Below, in pieces: positions 18,201 to 27,192 of a stretch of 64,000 nt of DNA (within the stretch, counting starts at the first letter, position 1; each line of letters opens with the position of its first letter). This DNA comes from Sphingobacterium sp. ML3W (lineage in GTDB: Bacteria; Bacteroidota; Bacteroidia; Sphingobacteriales; Sphingobacteriaceae). The stretch spans positions 2,046,001 through 2,110,000 of the forward strand of contig NZ_CP009278.1 in assembly GCF_000747525.1 (NCBI RefSeq), written 5' to 3'. The notes below the pieces were generated by a model, which was not told where the DNA came from, did no database searches, and saw only the letters and a program-made list of their open reading frames with translations. The translations under genes were made by a program, and so were the position numbers.

Positions 18201-21200
18201 TAATTTATTTAGCGAAGAAACGATAGCCGATTTTGCGCGGGACTACGAAAGTATATTGCGTGCAATTGTCAAAAAGCCAAAAGATAAGATTGGGGATATC
18301 GTTATAAGGGAAGTTCCTTTACAACTTTCAAAACCTGTAACACCAAAGAAAACCCTAGTAGGGCTATTTGAAGAACAAGTACATGCCTTACCCGATAAAA
18401 TTGCTTTGGCGTTGTCTGGTGAGCACCTCAGTTATAAAGAATTAGATGATAAATCTAGTGTAGTAGCTGATTATTTGATGTCGATAGGGATTAAAAAAGG
18501 GATGTTTGTCGCTTGTTTACTCGATCAATCCATCGAAAGGGTGATTGTTTTGTTGGGAATTATAAAAGCAGGAGCTGCCTATGTTCCTTTAGATATAAAT
18601 TATCCAGAAGCACGTATTCATGCTATCTTAAAAGACACGCTTCCTCCATGTATTATCAGCTCAGAGGTATATACAGAACTCGCCAGTCGAACCGGCACTT
18701 CGGTCTTATACATCGAACACCTCTTATCGAACAAAGAGGTGTTACCGTTGCTCAATAGCTATGTAAACACCCACACACCTTTGGATTTAGTTTATGTTAT
18801 TCATACATCAGGTACTACAGGTGCTCCTAAAGGGGTTTTGATAAAACACGAATCGATAAGTAATTTTGTGATGGAATACGGAGATTTTATCGGTATAGAA
18901 AGTAGAGATCGCACGCTACAATTTTCTCCATATAACTTTGATGGATCTGTTATGGATCTGTGGATTCCCTTAACAAAGGGGGCAACTTTACACTTGTATC
19001 CAAACAATAAAATATTAGGAGAAGCGCTCAGTGATTTTTTGCGTTTACACAGTATAAGTATTTTACCCTTTATTTCCCCATCTGTTTTATCAACATTGCC
19101 GCAAAATACAGACTATTCAGCTGTCCGGGTTATTGCAACTGGTGCAGAAAGCTGCCCTCCTTCTGTGCGGAATTTCTGGGAGAATAGAGTGAAGTTCATC
19201 AATGCTTTTGGGCCTACAGAAGCAACCGTTGCGGTGAATAAATTTGTTTTTCAATCGGGATATGCCATCAATACTTTGGGGAAATCCTCGGACAATAATA
19301 GTTGGTATGTATTGGATAAATACATGCGTTTATGTCCTAAAGGTGTGGTAGGTGAATTGTATCTATCGGGAATCCAACTGGCTCAAGGTTATTTAAATCA
19401 ACCGGAATTGACCGCAGAAAAATTTGTTTTAAATCCTTTTGTTGCCATACCCAAAGATCAACAAAACCACCACAAACGGATGTATAAAACAGGAGATCAG
19501 GCTCGTGTTTCTCGTGCTGGATTAATGGAATATATGGGACGAGTAGATCATCAGGTTAAAATTAGAGGATACCGCGTTGAACTCGCCGAAATTGAAAATG
19601 CTTTGATGGAAGTGGATGGGGTTGAAAATGCGGTAGTACAAGTGCTCTATTCTGGAGATGACTCTTTGATGTCTATTCGGGCGTTTATTTGTGGTACGGC
19701 AAATAGAAAAGATATACAACGGGAATTGATTGTGAAATTACCGGCATATATGATTCCTTCTGAAATCATTACGATAGCATATATTCCAGTTAATGCTAAC
19801 GGAAAAATAGATAAAAAGGTATTGGCAACATGGGCTGAAGAAAGTTTTGAGATCGATCAGGCATCGGAAGTCCCAGCTACAGCTGAAGAAGCCGTTTTAC
19901 AACAAATCTTTAAAGACGTCTTACAGCGTGCAAATGTCGGTTTAGAAGATGACTTTTTTTGTATAGGAGGGCATTCGTTATTGTTGGTGAAATTGTACAG
20001 CCGTATTTTGGAAGAGTATCCGGGGAAAATCTCTTTGAGCGAATTGTATGTTCACAATTCTGTTCGTAAGTTAGCCGAATTAATGGCAACTAGGGGAGAT
20101 GCCTATGAAGGGCATTATCGTTTAGGAACGGACCCGTTAAGTGAGGAGATAAAGCGCGATGCAGAAAGAGAAATTCTAGGACTAGAAAGTCTTAATGATT
20201 TAAAAGAACAAGGGGACTTTGTAAACCCAAATAATATTTTGTTAACTGGAGCAACAGGGTTTGTCGGAACGCACTTATTGCTGGAGTTTTTAGAAGAATC
20301 AACAGCCGATGTGCATGTATTAGTTCGCTCTCGCAATAGATTGCATGCCGAAGAACGGTTGTATTCGGCTTTAGAAGAGCAACTTCTCAACCTTTCTACA
20401 GATCAAAAAAAACGTGTAAAAATATGGTGTGGCGATCTCTCACAGCCGCTATTGGGATTGTCTGAACCGGACTATGAATATTTGGCGAAAACTATTGATG
20501 TAATCTATCATGCTGGAAGTGCGGTGAATTTTATTCAACCGTATTCCTATATGAAAGCCGCCAACGTGGATGGATTGTTGGTGTTGATTAAATTGGCTAC
20601 CTATAAAAAGCTAAAGCAAATTTCGTTGTTATCAACTGTTGGGGTTTACAGTTGGGAACATTATTTTACCAAACCCGAGTTGATGAGGGAATTAGACAGC
20701 ATAGACTCGGCGTTTAAATATCTTAGTAAAGATATGGGATACATCCAGAGTAAATGGGTGATGGAAAAAATTGCCGCACAAGCTATTTCTAAAGGTGTTC
20801 CCATAATTGTATTTCGATTGGGATATGTTTTTAGCCATGGAAATTCAGGTGCAACTGCTAAATACCAATGGTGGGGATTGTTGGTTAAAACGTGCATGGA
20901 ACTCAAAAAATATCCAATGTTACAGGGGCAGAAAGAAGAATTTGTAACTGTAGACTTTATAGCAAAATCGGTAGCGCATATTTCAAAAAATAGCGAAGCT
21001 ATAGGTAAGATTTTTCATTTGAGCCCTAAACCTGAAGACAATATTACGGTCATTGATTTTTTCGAAATCCTTCAAAATGAATTGGGACTGGAATTGGAAG
21101 CAGTTCCCTATAAAGAATGGGTTGCTTTGTGGGAATCGGATGAAAATAGTCCGCTTTATCCGTTGTTGAGTTTATTTGCATTTAAGGTTCACGACGATAA

Positions 21201-21381
21201 ATCTATTATTGAAATTCACCAAAATACACCGAATTTTGATATCGCCAATACTTTGGAATTTCTTACAGATAGCAACATCCAAACTACTAAAGTTGACAAG
21301 GAGATGTTAGCACAATACTGCAAGTATCTCGGAGTTCTAGAGGCGGGTATGGTTTTGTCTAATTCGCAAGAAGGGAAGTAA
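15235..21381 (+). CDS. Two-module non-ribosomal peptide synthetase, A-T-C-A-T-reductase
   Basis: 2048 residues. Order: adenylation domain 1 (about 1-515; TSGSTG at 161-166, NGKID near its end); carrier 1 with phosphopantetheine site Ser545 (HFGGNS); condensation domain (about 600-1035; HHIAVDG at 721-727, the HHxxxDG motif); adenylation domain 2 (about 1040-1545; TSGTTG at 1191-1196); carrier 2 with Ser1581 (CIGGHS); and a terminal NAD(P)H thioester reductase (about 1665-2030; GATGFVG at 1672-1678, Tyr1836-x3-Lys1840). No thioesterase and no starter condensation domain is present. This is the architecture of aureusimine synthetase AusA, so a dipeptide is expected to leave as an aldehyde. All key motifs look intact. 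The substrates are not predictable with confidence. A strong terminator follows at 21416. Confidence 0.96.
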   Translation: MIEHSSISPTVLGLLEKVVLKKGSKTALIFKDQKMSYEQLHLKSNQLAQFLLENKVGSQGAVAFCLHQSIERVIGMIGIWKSGNAYVSLDPLYPDERLQLMAEDAGVETLITTGALVDKCAFFKGRIIIIDDEKTEKAIQNRPGDHIVFSNINQLAYLAYTSGSTGIPKAVMAEHRGLGNFVNNFNQHLNANENDSVLQISGSNFDGIGLDLWAPLCNGLTIYLYPDNRIIGEPLLDYIVQNQITILPYLPVSILATLPMGKQIGKLKKVFTGGEAPTDQVISYWKNQVNLFNMYGPTETTVVTCMFKCSDTHPITTIGKPFDQVSFYVLDEQLNEVSVGEQGQLHIGDVQVSKGYLNQAELTEERFIRITLSNGETKRVYKTGDIVTQLADGNYVFIGRADLQVKIRGFRVELSEVEELLRKSGQVVNCAIIVKGEEDKSMCCFYTTTGVVNSETLRNYLIEKVPAYMVPSTFIHLEEFPLTSNGKIDRNFLLKLDVNENHELRTSYVEPQSDLQQQLADLWSSKLGMITIGIDDNFFHFGGNSILSYKLIFAMRNQLHIDTQIADLFLYPTIREFANYIEEKEWTETLHTNIGLAPDGPIPLSAQQRSLWFLDRLTGSLPYHIGVQYNIKDDVDSNILEKAIQCVVQRHRILRTVIHEEREVPYQTVLEADYWQMKHVSSSFDIVEALEMPFDLKCDFMLRAFLMTNAGKGQHLYVVAHHIAVDGWSMSILVEEINREYQLLLTKNLVSTTDKSLVQYRDYAFWQHHKEEFEVDKRGLDFWKQYLEEIPILQLPYDYSRSQQPQISGKQHRFVITDTLRTDLEQLSIKEHSTLYMTLLSAFGLLLQYHTGQDDICIGTPVANRTYAAIEKTIGYFVNMLPIRLRINGNPDYATYLRDIRHMLPLVYSYQDVPLEAIVQHVVQDRMNGYNPLFQIVFILQEEPDKKIESHDVVDNKPQWMFNGKSKFDLQFEIIPNGNSLDVVIEYADNLFSEETIADFARDYESILRAIVKKPKDKIGDIVIREVPLQLSKPVTPKKTLVGLFEEQVHALPDKIALALSGEHLSYKELDDKSSVVADYLMSIGIKKGMFVACLLDQSIERVIVLLGIIKAGAAYVPLDINYPEARIHAILKDTLPPCIISSEVYTELASRTGTSVLYIEHLLSNKEVLPLLNSYVNTHTPLDLVYVIHTSGTTGAPKGVLIKHESISNFVMEYGDFIGIESRDRTLQFSPYNFDGSVMDLWIPLTKGATLHLYPNNKILGEALSDFLRLHSISILPFISPSVLSTLPQNTDYSAVRVIATGAESCPPSVRNFWENRVKFINAFGPTEATVAVNKFVFQSGYAINTLGKSSDNNSWYVLDKYMRLCPKGVVGELYLSGIQLAQGYLNQPELTAEKFVLNPFVAIPKDQQNHHKRMYKTGDQARVSRAGLMEYMGRVDHQVKIRGYRVELAEIENALMEVDGVENAVVQVLYSGDDSLMSIRAFICGTANRKDIQRELIVKLPAYMIPSEIITIAYIPVNANGKIDKKVLATWAEESFEIDQASEVPATAEEAVLQQIFKDVLQRANVGLEDDFFCIGGHSLLLVKLYSRILEEYPGKISLSELYVHNSVRKLAELMATRGDAYEGHYRLGTDPLSEEIKRDAEREILGLESLNDLKEQGDFVNPNNILLTGATGFVGTHLLLEFLEESTADVHVLVRSRNRLHAEERLYSALEEQLLNLSTDQKKRVKIWCGDLSQPLLGLSEPDYEYLAKTIDVIYHAGSAVNFIQPYSYMKAANVDGLLVLIKLATYKKLKQISLLSTVGVYSWEHYFTKPELMRELDSIDSAFKYLSKDMGYIQSKWVMEKIAAQAISKGVPIIVFRLGYVFSHGNSGATAKYQWWGLLVKTCMELKKYPMLQGQKEEFVTVDFIAKSVAHISKNSEAIGKIFHLSPKPEDNITVIDFFEILQNELGLELEAVPYKEWVALWESDENSPLYPLLSLFAFKVHDDKSIIEIHQNTPNFDIANTLEFLTDSNIQTTKVDKEMLAQYCKYLGVLEAGMVLSNSQEGK

Positions 21382-21415
21382 TGCCGTAAGATGATTATTC
21401 ATTTTATTTGAAATG

Positions 21416-21450
21416 GGTCGCTTCCACAGCAATGGAGGCGGCCTTTTTTA
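21416..21450 (+). terminator. Rho-independent terminator after the NRPS gene
   Basis: A 10-bp stem (GGTCGCTTCC with GGAGGCGGCC, two G-U pairs), an 8-nt loop, then TTTTTTATTT. It lies 34 bp after the NRPS stop, so the rightward transcript carries this gene alone. Confidence 0.85.
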
Positions 21451-21589
21451 TTTAGAATGGAAGTTAATAATAACATCAATATCTCAGATCATTTGTAGTG
21501 GCTTTTGTCAGAAGGGGAATATCCTGATGGATGAAGAAGTTGTTACAAATGAAGTGATGCCGATATTCAATTGGATTATGTAACTAAAT

Positions 21590-22522
21590 CTAAGCCCGAT
21601 TGCTAATTTCCTTAAATAGCGATTCTACATCTTTTTTGTGGCATAACGACGTTCCATAGTTCATAGTTGCTGCCGTACCACAGGCAACACTAAATTCAAG
21701 TGATGTTTTAAGATTATTTCCTTTTGACAATGCGTAAACCATTCCGGCTAACATACTGTCTCCTGCGCCAACGGTACTTTTTACTAATACAGCAGGAGGT
21801 TTAACGGTGAAAGACTGGTTTTTAGTTACCAATAATGCACCTTGTGCGCCAAGCGAGACCAGTATAATTTCGCAGTTTCCTAATGCTATAATTCTCTTAG
21901 CAGCCGGCTCAGCATCCGAGGCTACCAGTGATTTTCTTCCCGATAGGTAGGCTAGTTCAGCAAGGTTTGGCTTTAGCATAAATACTTCGTTTGCCATGAC
22001 ATTTTTTAAGGCAGGCCCAGATGTGTCGACAACAAATTTTGCTTTTTTTATTTTAGATATTTCTGCCAATTGTTCTAAAATTTTAATGGGGATGCCGGGT
22101 GGCAGGCTTCCACTTGCAATAATAAAATCAATATCATTTATATTTTTTATTGCCTCGAGGCAGGCATTACATTCCTTTTCCGACAACTTATTGGCAGGCA
22201 TGACGAAACGGAACTGTTGCCTTGTAGATTTATCCTGTACCACAAAGTTTTCCCTTGTTTCGTGTTGTACTTTTACAATGATTGATGGAACGTTTTCTTT
22301 TTCAAGTAATTCATTGAAAAGGCTTCCGTTATAGCCACCTGAAGGGAAAACTGCAATTGCTTCTGTTCCCAATTTTTTCAGAACTCTTGCAATATTGATA
22401 CCACCGCCACCTGGCTCCAGTTTCGGAGTACTGCATTTTAGTTTCTTTTCAGGTTCCAATGCACTGATCATTGTACTTTTATCAACGGAAGGACTGAATG
22501 TAATGGTAATTATTTTGGACAT
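21590..22522 (-). CDS. pfkB: 6-phosphofructokinase II (PfkB/ribokinase family)
   Basis: A 310-residue PfkB-fold kinase. It follows E. coli Pfk-2 closely in several blocks: PGGGGINIARVLKKLG near residue 36, FRFVMP, ASGSLPPG and VGAGDSMLAGM near residue 250, where the Asp is the catalytic base. It phosphorylates fructose-6-phosphate (a 1-phosphofructokinase or tagatose-6-phosphate kinase activity cannot be excluded). It lies downstream of a class I aldolase gene on the same strand with a 122-bp gap. The pair supplies two consecutive glycolytic steps. Confidence 0.85.
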   Translation of the reverse strand: MSKIITITFSPSVDKSTMISALEPEKKLKCSTPKLEPGGGGINIARVLKKLGTEAIAVFPSGGYNGSLFNELLEKENVPSIIVKVQHETRENFVVQDKSTRQQFRFVMPANKLSEKECNACLEAIKNINDIDFIIASGSLPPGIPIKILEQLAEISKIKKAKFVVDTSGPALKNVMANEVFMLKPNLAELAYLSGRKSLVASDAEPAAKRIIALGNCEIILVSLGAQGALLVTKNQSFTVKPPAVLVKSTVGAGDSMLAGMVYALSKGNNLKTSLEFSVACGTAATMNYGTSLCHKKDVESLFKEISNRA

Positions 22523-22644
22523 TGTTTTTTCTCTAGAGGTGGAAGCGAATAGATTTTCCGCCCAATTTTTTTATTTACCATCGGATTGTTCTTTATTATT
22601 CGGGCTATCCAAAAAGTGTAATTTGTAGCAATTGATACAGATTA

Positions 22645-23703
22645 CTATGCTATTGAAATTGTCTTGTCTAGGTAAACATCTTGTATAGCGCTGAGGAGTT
22701 CAACACCTTCGTTGAACGGACGCTGAAAAGCTTTTCTTCCCAATATTAATCCTGTCCCTCCGGCTCGTTTGTTTATTATTGCTGTTCTAATTGATTCTGT
22801 AAGGTCACTTGCTCCTTTTGATTCTCCTCCGGAATTAATAAGGCCGATTCGACCCATAAAACAATTAGCGACCTGATAACGGCAAAGGTCAATTGGATGC
22901 ATGGAAGAGAGCTCAGAATACATTTTAGGATCGCTCTTGGCGAAATTAATCGCTGTAAAGCCCCCATTGTTTTCAGGTAGTTTTTGTTTAATTATATCGG
23001 CCTGTATGGTAACACCTAAATAGTTGGCTTGGCCTGTAATGTCAGCAGCAACTTCATAATTAACATTATCCTTTTTAAAGCTATTGTTGCGGGTATAGCA
23101 CCATAAAACACAGGGCATTCCTAACTCATGTGCTCTTTCAAAGGCTTCGGCTACTTCGACAATTTGTCTATTTGAATTTTCTGAGCCAAAGTAAATGGTA
23201 GCACCTACAGCAGTGGCTCCTAAATTCCAAGCATCTTTTATACTCCCAAACATTATTTGGTCGTACTTTGTGGGGTAAGTAAGTAGTTCGTTATGGTTGA
23301 TTTTTACTAAGAATGGAATTTTATGCGCATATTTTCGAGACATTATTGCTAGGTTCCCAAAAGTTGTAGCAACTGCGTTACATCCCCCTTCAATGGCAAG
23401 CTTTATGATATTTTCGGGATCAAAATACAAAGGGTTTGGAGCGAATGATGCTCCTGCAGTATGTTCTATTCCTTGGTCTATTGGTAATATTGATAAATAG
23501 CCAGTGTTTGCTAGATGTCCGTGATTATAGAGTGCTGCAAGGTTTTTAAGCACCTGAGGGCTGCGGTTGCTTTGCAGAAAGATTTGATCGATAAATTCTG
23601 GGGAGGGAAGATGGAGATGCTCCTTTACAATTTTGGGAGTGCTAAAATTTAGAAGATTTTCTGCTTCAGCACCTAAATCTGATAAAATATCTTTATAGTT
23701 CAT
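22645..23703 (-). CDS. fbaB: Class I fructose-bisphosphate aldolase (FbaB type)
   Basis: 352 residues when started at ATG 23703 ([11 protein letters not shown]). The frame is open for 53 more codons upstream, but that part does not look like the family, and 352 is close to the 350 of E. coli FbaB. Family blocks are [39 protein letters not shown], and near the C terminus [13 protein letters not shown] and [15 protein letters not shown]. It forms a Schiff base and splits fructose-1,6-bisphosphate. It is transcribed ahead of the pfkB-type gene. Confidence 0.9.
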   Translation of the reverse strand: MNYKDILSDLGAEAENLLNFSTPKIVKEHLHLPSPEFIDQIFLQSNRSPQVLKNLAALYNHGHLANTGYLSILPIDQGIEHTAGASFAPNPLYFDPENIIKLAIEGGCNAVATTFGNLAIMSRKYAHKIPFLVKINHNELLTYPTKYDQIMFGSIKDAWNLGATAVGATIYFGSENSNRQIVEVAEAFERAHELGMPCVLWCYTRNNSFKKDNVNYEVAADITGQANYLGVTIQADIIKQKLPENNGGFTAINFAKSDPKMYSELSSMHPIDLCRYQVANCFMGRIGLINSGGESKGASDLTESIRTAIINKRAGGTGLILGRKAFQRPFNEGVELLSAIQDVYLDKTISIA

Positions 23704-24022
23704 GATCGCGTTGTTTTTGCATCCACTATCCATATCGTGAATAATGGATGAATTGAATCTTAACCTGCTCTTTAACTTATTTAAAGTTAACAAATTAATG
23801 CAATAATCTCTAATAATATATTGTATGCCAGCGCTATAAAAGCAATCACCTAATTTCGGCATTAATTGGCCAAAGTCTGCTATAAAATTTATGGAAGAGG
23901 AAAATGGATATGATTTCTGGCTTATAATAATCAGCGGTTATTTAAAGATCATCTTGAGCATTAGTTTTATATGCGTCCATCTTTATAAAGCATTGTTATA
24001 ATGCTGGTAATTTAAATAGCTG

Positions 24023-25624
24023 TTATTTACGCTTTAATCTTGATTCTTCTAAATCAAGTGTATATTCTAGTTCTTTAATAATACTGCTATCATAATGCTT
24101 TTCTTCTCGTATTTTGTACAATCCATTTCTTCTAATGCCAACTATTTCCAACATTATTTTATTATAAAGACTTCTTACGGCAGTCAATTGGGCACGGTTA
24201 TCTGCTAATTTAGCATTTTCAGATAAAGTTATACTTCTTAACAATTGCTCTTTAATTCTTGCAATTGTTTCGTACTCTTGCATTTCTTTGCTGTAATTAT
24301 TATCTAGGTAGGCAATAGATTCTTTAGCCAACTGAACTCGAATTTCATCAATCTGATTTTCTACAGGTTCCTCAACATCTATTTCATCTATTTTTATTAT
24401 TCTTATAAGAATAGGAAGTGTCAATCCTTGAATAACTAACGTAATTAAAATAACGACAAACGTGATAAAGAGAATTAAATTACGGTGAGGAAACGGTTCT
24501 CCATTATTTAAAGTTAATGGTATCGCCAATGCAGAGGCCAATGAAACTACTCCTCTCATACCTGCCCAACCAACGATCAATGGTAATTTCCAACCGGGAC
24601 TCTTTTCTCTTGTTCTGATTTTTTTTGAGATAAAGCGAGGTAGATATTCTGAAAGGTAAACTAATAAAATTCTTAATACGATGACAATGCCACTAATAAT
24701 TAAAGCATAGTTAATCGCCTGGCCCTGCGAATACTGTCCCAATCCTGCTACAATTACTGGTAATTCTAATCCAATCAGAATAAACACGAATCCATTTAAT
24801 AAGAATCCTAAAGTAGCCCATACCTCTTTTGTCTGAATCCGTGTATGATAATTCAAATAGTCACCAGAACGGAATGATAAAAATAATCCGCCACTAACCA
24901 CCGCGAGTACACCCGACCAATGAAAATGCTCTGCAACGAGATACATGATATAGGGAGCTATCAATGTGATAGGAGTCGAAATGCTTGATGATTTTGCAAT
25001 ATAGCGTAAAAATAAATATAATATATGTGCTATGGCTAACCCCACAACAACGCCCATGATTGATAATACTAAAAATTCTGAAGCTGCTTCTTGAAATACA
25101 AATTGACCAGTCAGGATGACTGCAACTGCAAACCTGAAAACTGTTAATGATGCAGCGTCGTTGACTAAACTTTCTCCTTCCAATAGTGTTATCCCTCGTT
25201 TGGGAATCTTCACACCTTTCAACACCGATGTAGCAGCTACAGCATCTGGAGGAGAAATAATACCGCCTAATAAAAATCCCAATGCCAATGTGAATCCAGG
25301 AATGATGTTTACAGAGAAATAAGCGATAGCAATAGAAGTAAAAAATACTAATCCAAAGCCCAAACTCATAATTGATCGGCGCCATTTTTTCAAACTATCC
25401 CAATTGGTATACCAAGCCGCCTCAAAAAGTAGAGGTGGTAAAAACACTAAAAATACCAAATCAGGATTGATACTAATTACTGGCATACCTGGAATTAGGG
25501 AAATTGCTAAGCCGCCAATTACCAGTAAAATAGGATAAGAAATTTTGATTCTTTGACTTACCACAAATAACATTGCCATTACAAAAAACAACGATAAAAC
25601 TAATAAGAGATTCTCCTCTACCAT
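24023..25624 (-). CDS. CPA1-family Na+/H+ antiporter
   Basis: 533 residues with about 12 membrane segments and a 120-residue hydrophilic, helical C-terminal tail. Core motifs of the CPA1/NhaP-type exchangers are present: FLPPLLFEAAW, SPPDAVAATSVLKG and LEGESLVNDAASL, holding the acidic ion-binding residues in the inner membrane. It exchanges Na+ (or K+) for protons in pH and salt balance. It has no obvious operon partner; a 319-bp gap separates it from the aldolase gene downstream. Confidence 0.92.
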   Translation of the reverse strand: MVEENLLLVLSLFFVMAMLFVVSQRIKISYPILLVIGGLAISLIPGMPVISINPDLVFLVFLPPLLFEAAWYTNWDSLKKWRRSIMSLGFGLVFFTSIAIAYFSVNIIPGFTLALGFLLGGIISPPDAVAATSVLKGVKIPKRGITLLEGESLVNDAASLTVFRFAVAVILTGQFVFQEAASEFLVLSIMGVVVGLAIAHILYLFLRYIAKSSSISTPITLIAPYIMYLVAEHFHWSGVLAVVSGGLFLSFRSGDYLNYHTRIQTKEVWATLGFLLNGFVFILIGLELPVIVAGLGQYSQGQAINYALIISGIVIVLRILLVYLSEYLPRFISKKIRTREKSPGWKLPLIVGWAGMRGVVSLASALAIPLTLNNGEPFPHRNLILFITFVVILITLVIQGLTLPILIRIIKIDEIDVEEPVENQIDEIRVQLAKESIAYLDNNYSKEMQEYETIARIKEQLLRSITLSENAKLADNRAQLTAVRSLYNKIMLEIVGIRRNGLYKIREEKHYDSSIIKELEYTLDLEESRLKRK

Positions 25625-25859
25625 AAGTTTATTTTGATTATTGATATATCCTTAAATTCAAGAAGTAAAGGTAAAACATTTCATTTTATTGCACGCTTAT
25701 GTTAACAGAAAAATATCCTGTCAGTTCATCAAGTAGATTGAAGTTGATAATTTAGTCATTATATAAAGCTAATATTCTAAAATATTTTCATTTTTGAGTT
25801 ATTGATAAAAGTCCGTATGGAGTAAGGCTGTATTTTTAACGTGCAGTGCAATTCAGTAG

Positions 25860-26063
25860 AGCCAGGAAATATATTCAGAATTTGAGCGTGATCTGGGTAT
25901 GTCTGCTGCGTAATTGAATCAAGACATAAAGAATCAGAGGGATTTGGTGCAAATAGTTTTTCCTGGTAAAGGAAACATGCACCTAAACAGAATGTATAAA
26001 CGTTTAGGTGAAAAGCTCCAAGCTTCAGATTTTGAGATATTAAGCTATCTCAAAATCTTTTGA
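25860..26063 (+). pseudogene. Remnant of an IS3-family orfA
   Basis: A single frame of 68 codons with one internal stop reads like the C-terminal half of IS3 OrfA proteins: ERDLGMSAA-stop-LNQDIKNQ, then IVFPGKGNMHLNRMYKRLGEKL and a tail DFEILSYLKIF. IS3 OrfA usually shows a FPGxGN block followed by a leucine-zipper-like helix and ERDILKKAxAIF. There is no start, and the orfB part is absent. It sits in a 586-bp gene-free stretch between the antiporter and an unknown gene. Identification is by pattern memory and moderately sure. Confidence 0.45.
26027..26058 (+). terminator. 13-bp perfect hairpin followed by TTT
   Basis: AGATTTTGAGATA and TATCTCAAAATCT are exact complements around a 6-nt loop, followed by TTG. 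It looks like a rho-independent terminator but lies within the end of the IS3 orfA remnant, so the pairing may be accidental or part of the old element. Confidence 0.45.
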
Positions 26064-26210
26064 ATTTGCAATATTTCTTTCCGAATTTAGCTTGGGTCAG
26101 GTCTGGAAATCTATGCAGAACTGATTATCATGATTTCTTGTATGATCTGAATCTTAAAGGAACAGGCTAGTGCAGGTTTTAATTTTTAGACCTTTTTAAC
26201 AAGAAGAGAA

Positions 26211-26618
26211 TTATAATTTTACAATTCCTTTTTCAATCATTTCCAGCATTACCGGAGAAGCATTTTTAAATGTAGGTACTTGTTGGGTAAGGCTTCCTGC
26301 ATTTTTTTTATTGACTTTAAAAGTTAAATCCATTTCAGTCGTGAACAGCAAAGCGGTTGTGAAAGGATTTTTAATGTATGAACTTAAAACCGTGAGAGCC
26401 TCATCAACGGTATGGAAACTCTCAATCTCTTCTGTTTTGTATCGTAAAGTTAAAGCAAAGTTATATCCTCCGGTTTCTAAAATATGAAGTCGGACATAAA
26501 TATTTTTAAGCTCAGTATCGCCCATTGTTTTGGCTAAGGTAAGTTTTGCAAAAGTTCCTTGATTGATACTTGATTTTATTTGTTCGTAAAATTCAACAAA
26601 AACAGTCTGATATGGCAT
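26211..26618 (-). CDS. Hypothetical protein, 135 residues
   Basis: No family recognised. The protein is soluble, starts MPYQTVFVEFYEQIKSSINQ and alternates predicted strands and helices (LKNIYVRLHILETGGYNFALTLRY in the middle). There is no signal peptide or membrane segment. Codon use looks like the neighbours. The region upstream of its start (26619-26720) carries a 14-bp direct repeat that may be an operator, which suggests a regulated gene. It stands alone, with decayed sequence on both sides. Confidence 0.6.
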   Translation of the reverse strand: MPYQTVFVEFYEQIKSSINQGTFAKLTLAKTMGDTELKNIYVRLHILETGGYNFALTLRYKTEEIESFHTVDEALTVLSSYIKNPFTTALLFTTEMDLTFKVNKKNAGSLTQQVPTFKNASPVMLEMIEKGIVKL

Positions 26619-26659
26619 TTTTAATATAGTTTGAATTGCAAAATTACACTAAGAAGTTG

Positions 26660-26712
26660 ATAAGTAGCTTCTTTTTACAAAAAATAAAGAGTAAATTTAT
26701 AAGTAGCTTCTT
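26660..26712. repeat. Direct repeat pair ATAAGTAGCTTCTT upstream of the hypothetical gene
   Basis: Two identical 14-bp copies at 26660-26673 and 26699-26712, 39 bp apart start to start. Short inverted motifs (AAGAAG at 26651-26656 with CTTCTT) lie around them. This fits a regulator binding region for the minus-strand gene starting at 26618. It could also be a small duplication scar. Confidence 0.5.
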
Positions 26713-27018
26713 ATAAGCAGCTTTCCGATTGTAACAAAGTATAGTGGCCAAGGTGTAAATTTACATCAAGTGGCAGGCTATATGTCTACGTTAACGTTTT
26801 ATTCACCGCAATATAATACCGCCGAAAAGCAAGTAAATGTACCTTATGATGATCGATTGACTTTATATTGGAATCCCTATATTAATTTGGATTCAACGAA
26901 CTCGAGCAAGGAAATATTATTCCACAATAATTCGAACGCAAAAGGATTTCATGTCGTTGTTAATGGAATGACAGATAGTGGCAAACTGATATATTACAGT
27001 AACAGCTTTATGAAGTAA
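26707..27018 (+). pseudogene. C-terminal tail of a lost outer-membrane / TonB-type protein
   Basis: The frame is open from a stop at 26704 to 27018 with no credible start. The protein reads YSGQGVNLHQVAGYMSTLTFYSPQYN, then RLTLYWNPYINLDS and FHNNSNAKGFHVVVNGMTDSGKLIYY. This matches the very C-terminal end of large macroglobulin-like outer-membrane proteins of Bacteroidota, which usually read like FYSPxY ... LYWxPNI ... FYNxD..G.FRVVVEGxxxxGxL. The rest of the gene is gone. A GTG at 26770 could start an 82-residue product, but function is unlikely. Confidence 0.6.
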
Positions 27019-27157
27019 TCCGGCTCAAAATTGCTAATTTTTCCTTATTGGTCGGTTATGATTGAAAGAAAAATTTAGGGTAATAGAAATTGGGAAAATA
27101 TGCTGTGACTCATGCTTCGGTTATTAGTATTGTGTTATTGGGCAAAGGAGGTTAAAT

Positions 27158-27192
27158 AAGTAAGGCTACCTCCTGAGATGTAACCTTACTTA
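27158..27192. terminator. Imperfect hairpin AAGTAAGG / CCTTACTT
   Basis: An 8-bp outer stem, one mismatch, then a 3-bp inner stem (TAC/GTA). Its right arm runs into the CTTA tandem repeat. It may end transcription from the minus-strand gene that stops at 27280. Confidence 0.35.

Noticed and set aside
24894..25385. Minus-strand 163-codon frame inside the antiporter gene
   Set aside because: Out-of-frame shadow, rich in Cys, Ser and Tyr, unlike real proteins.
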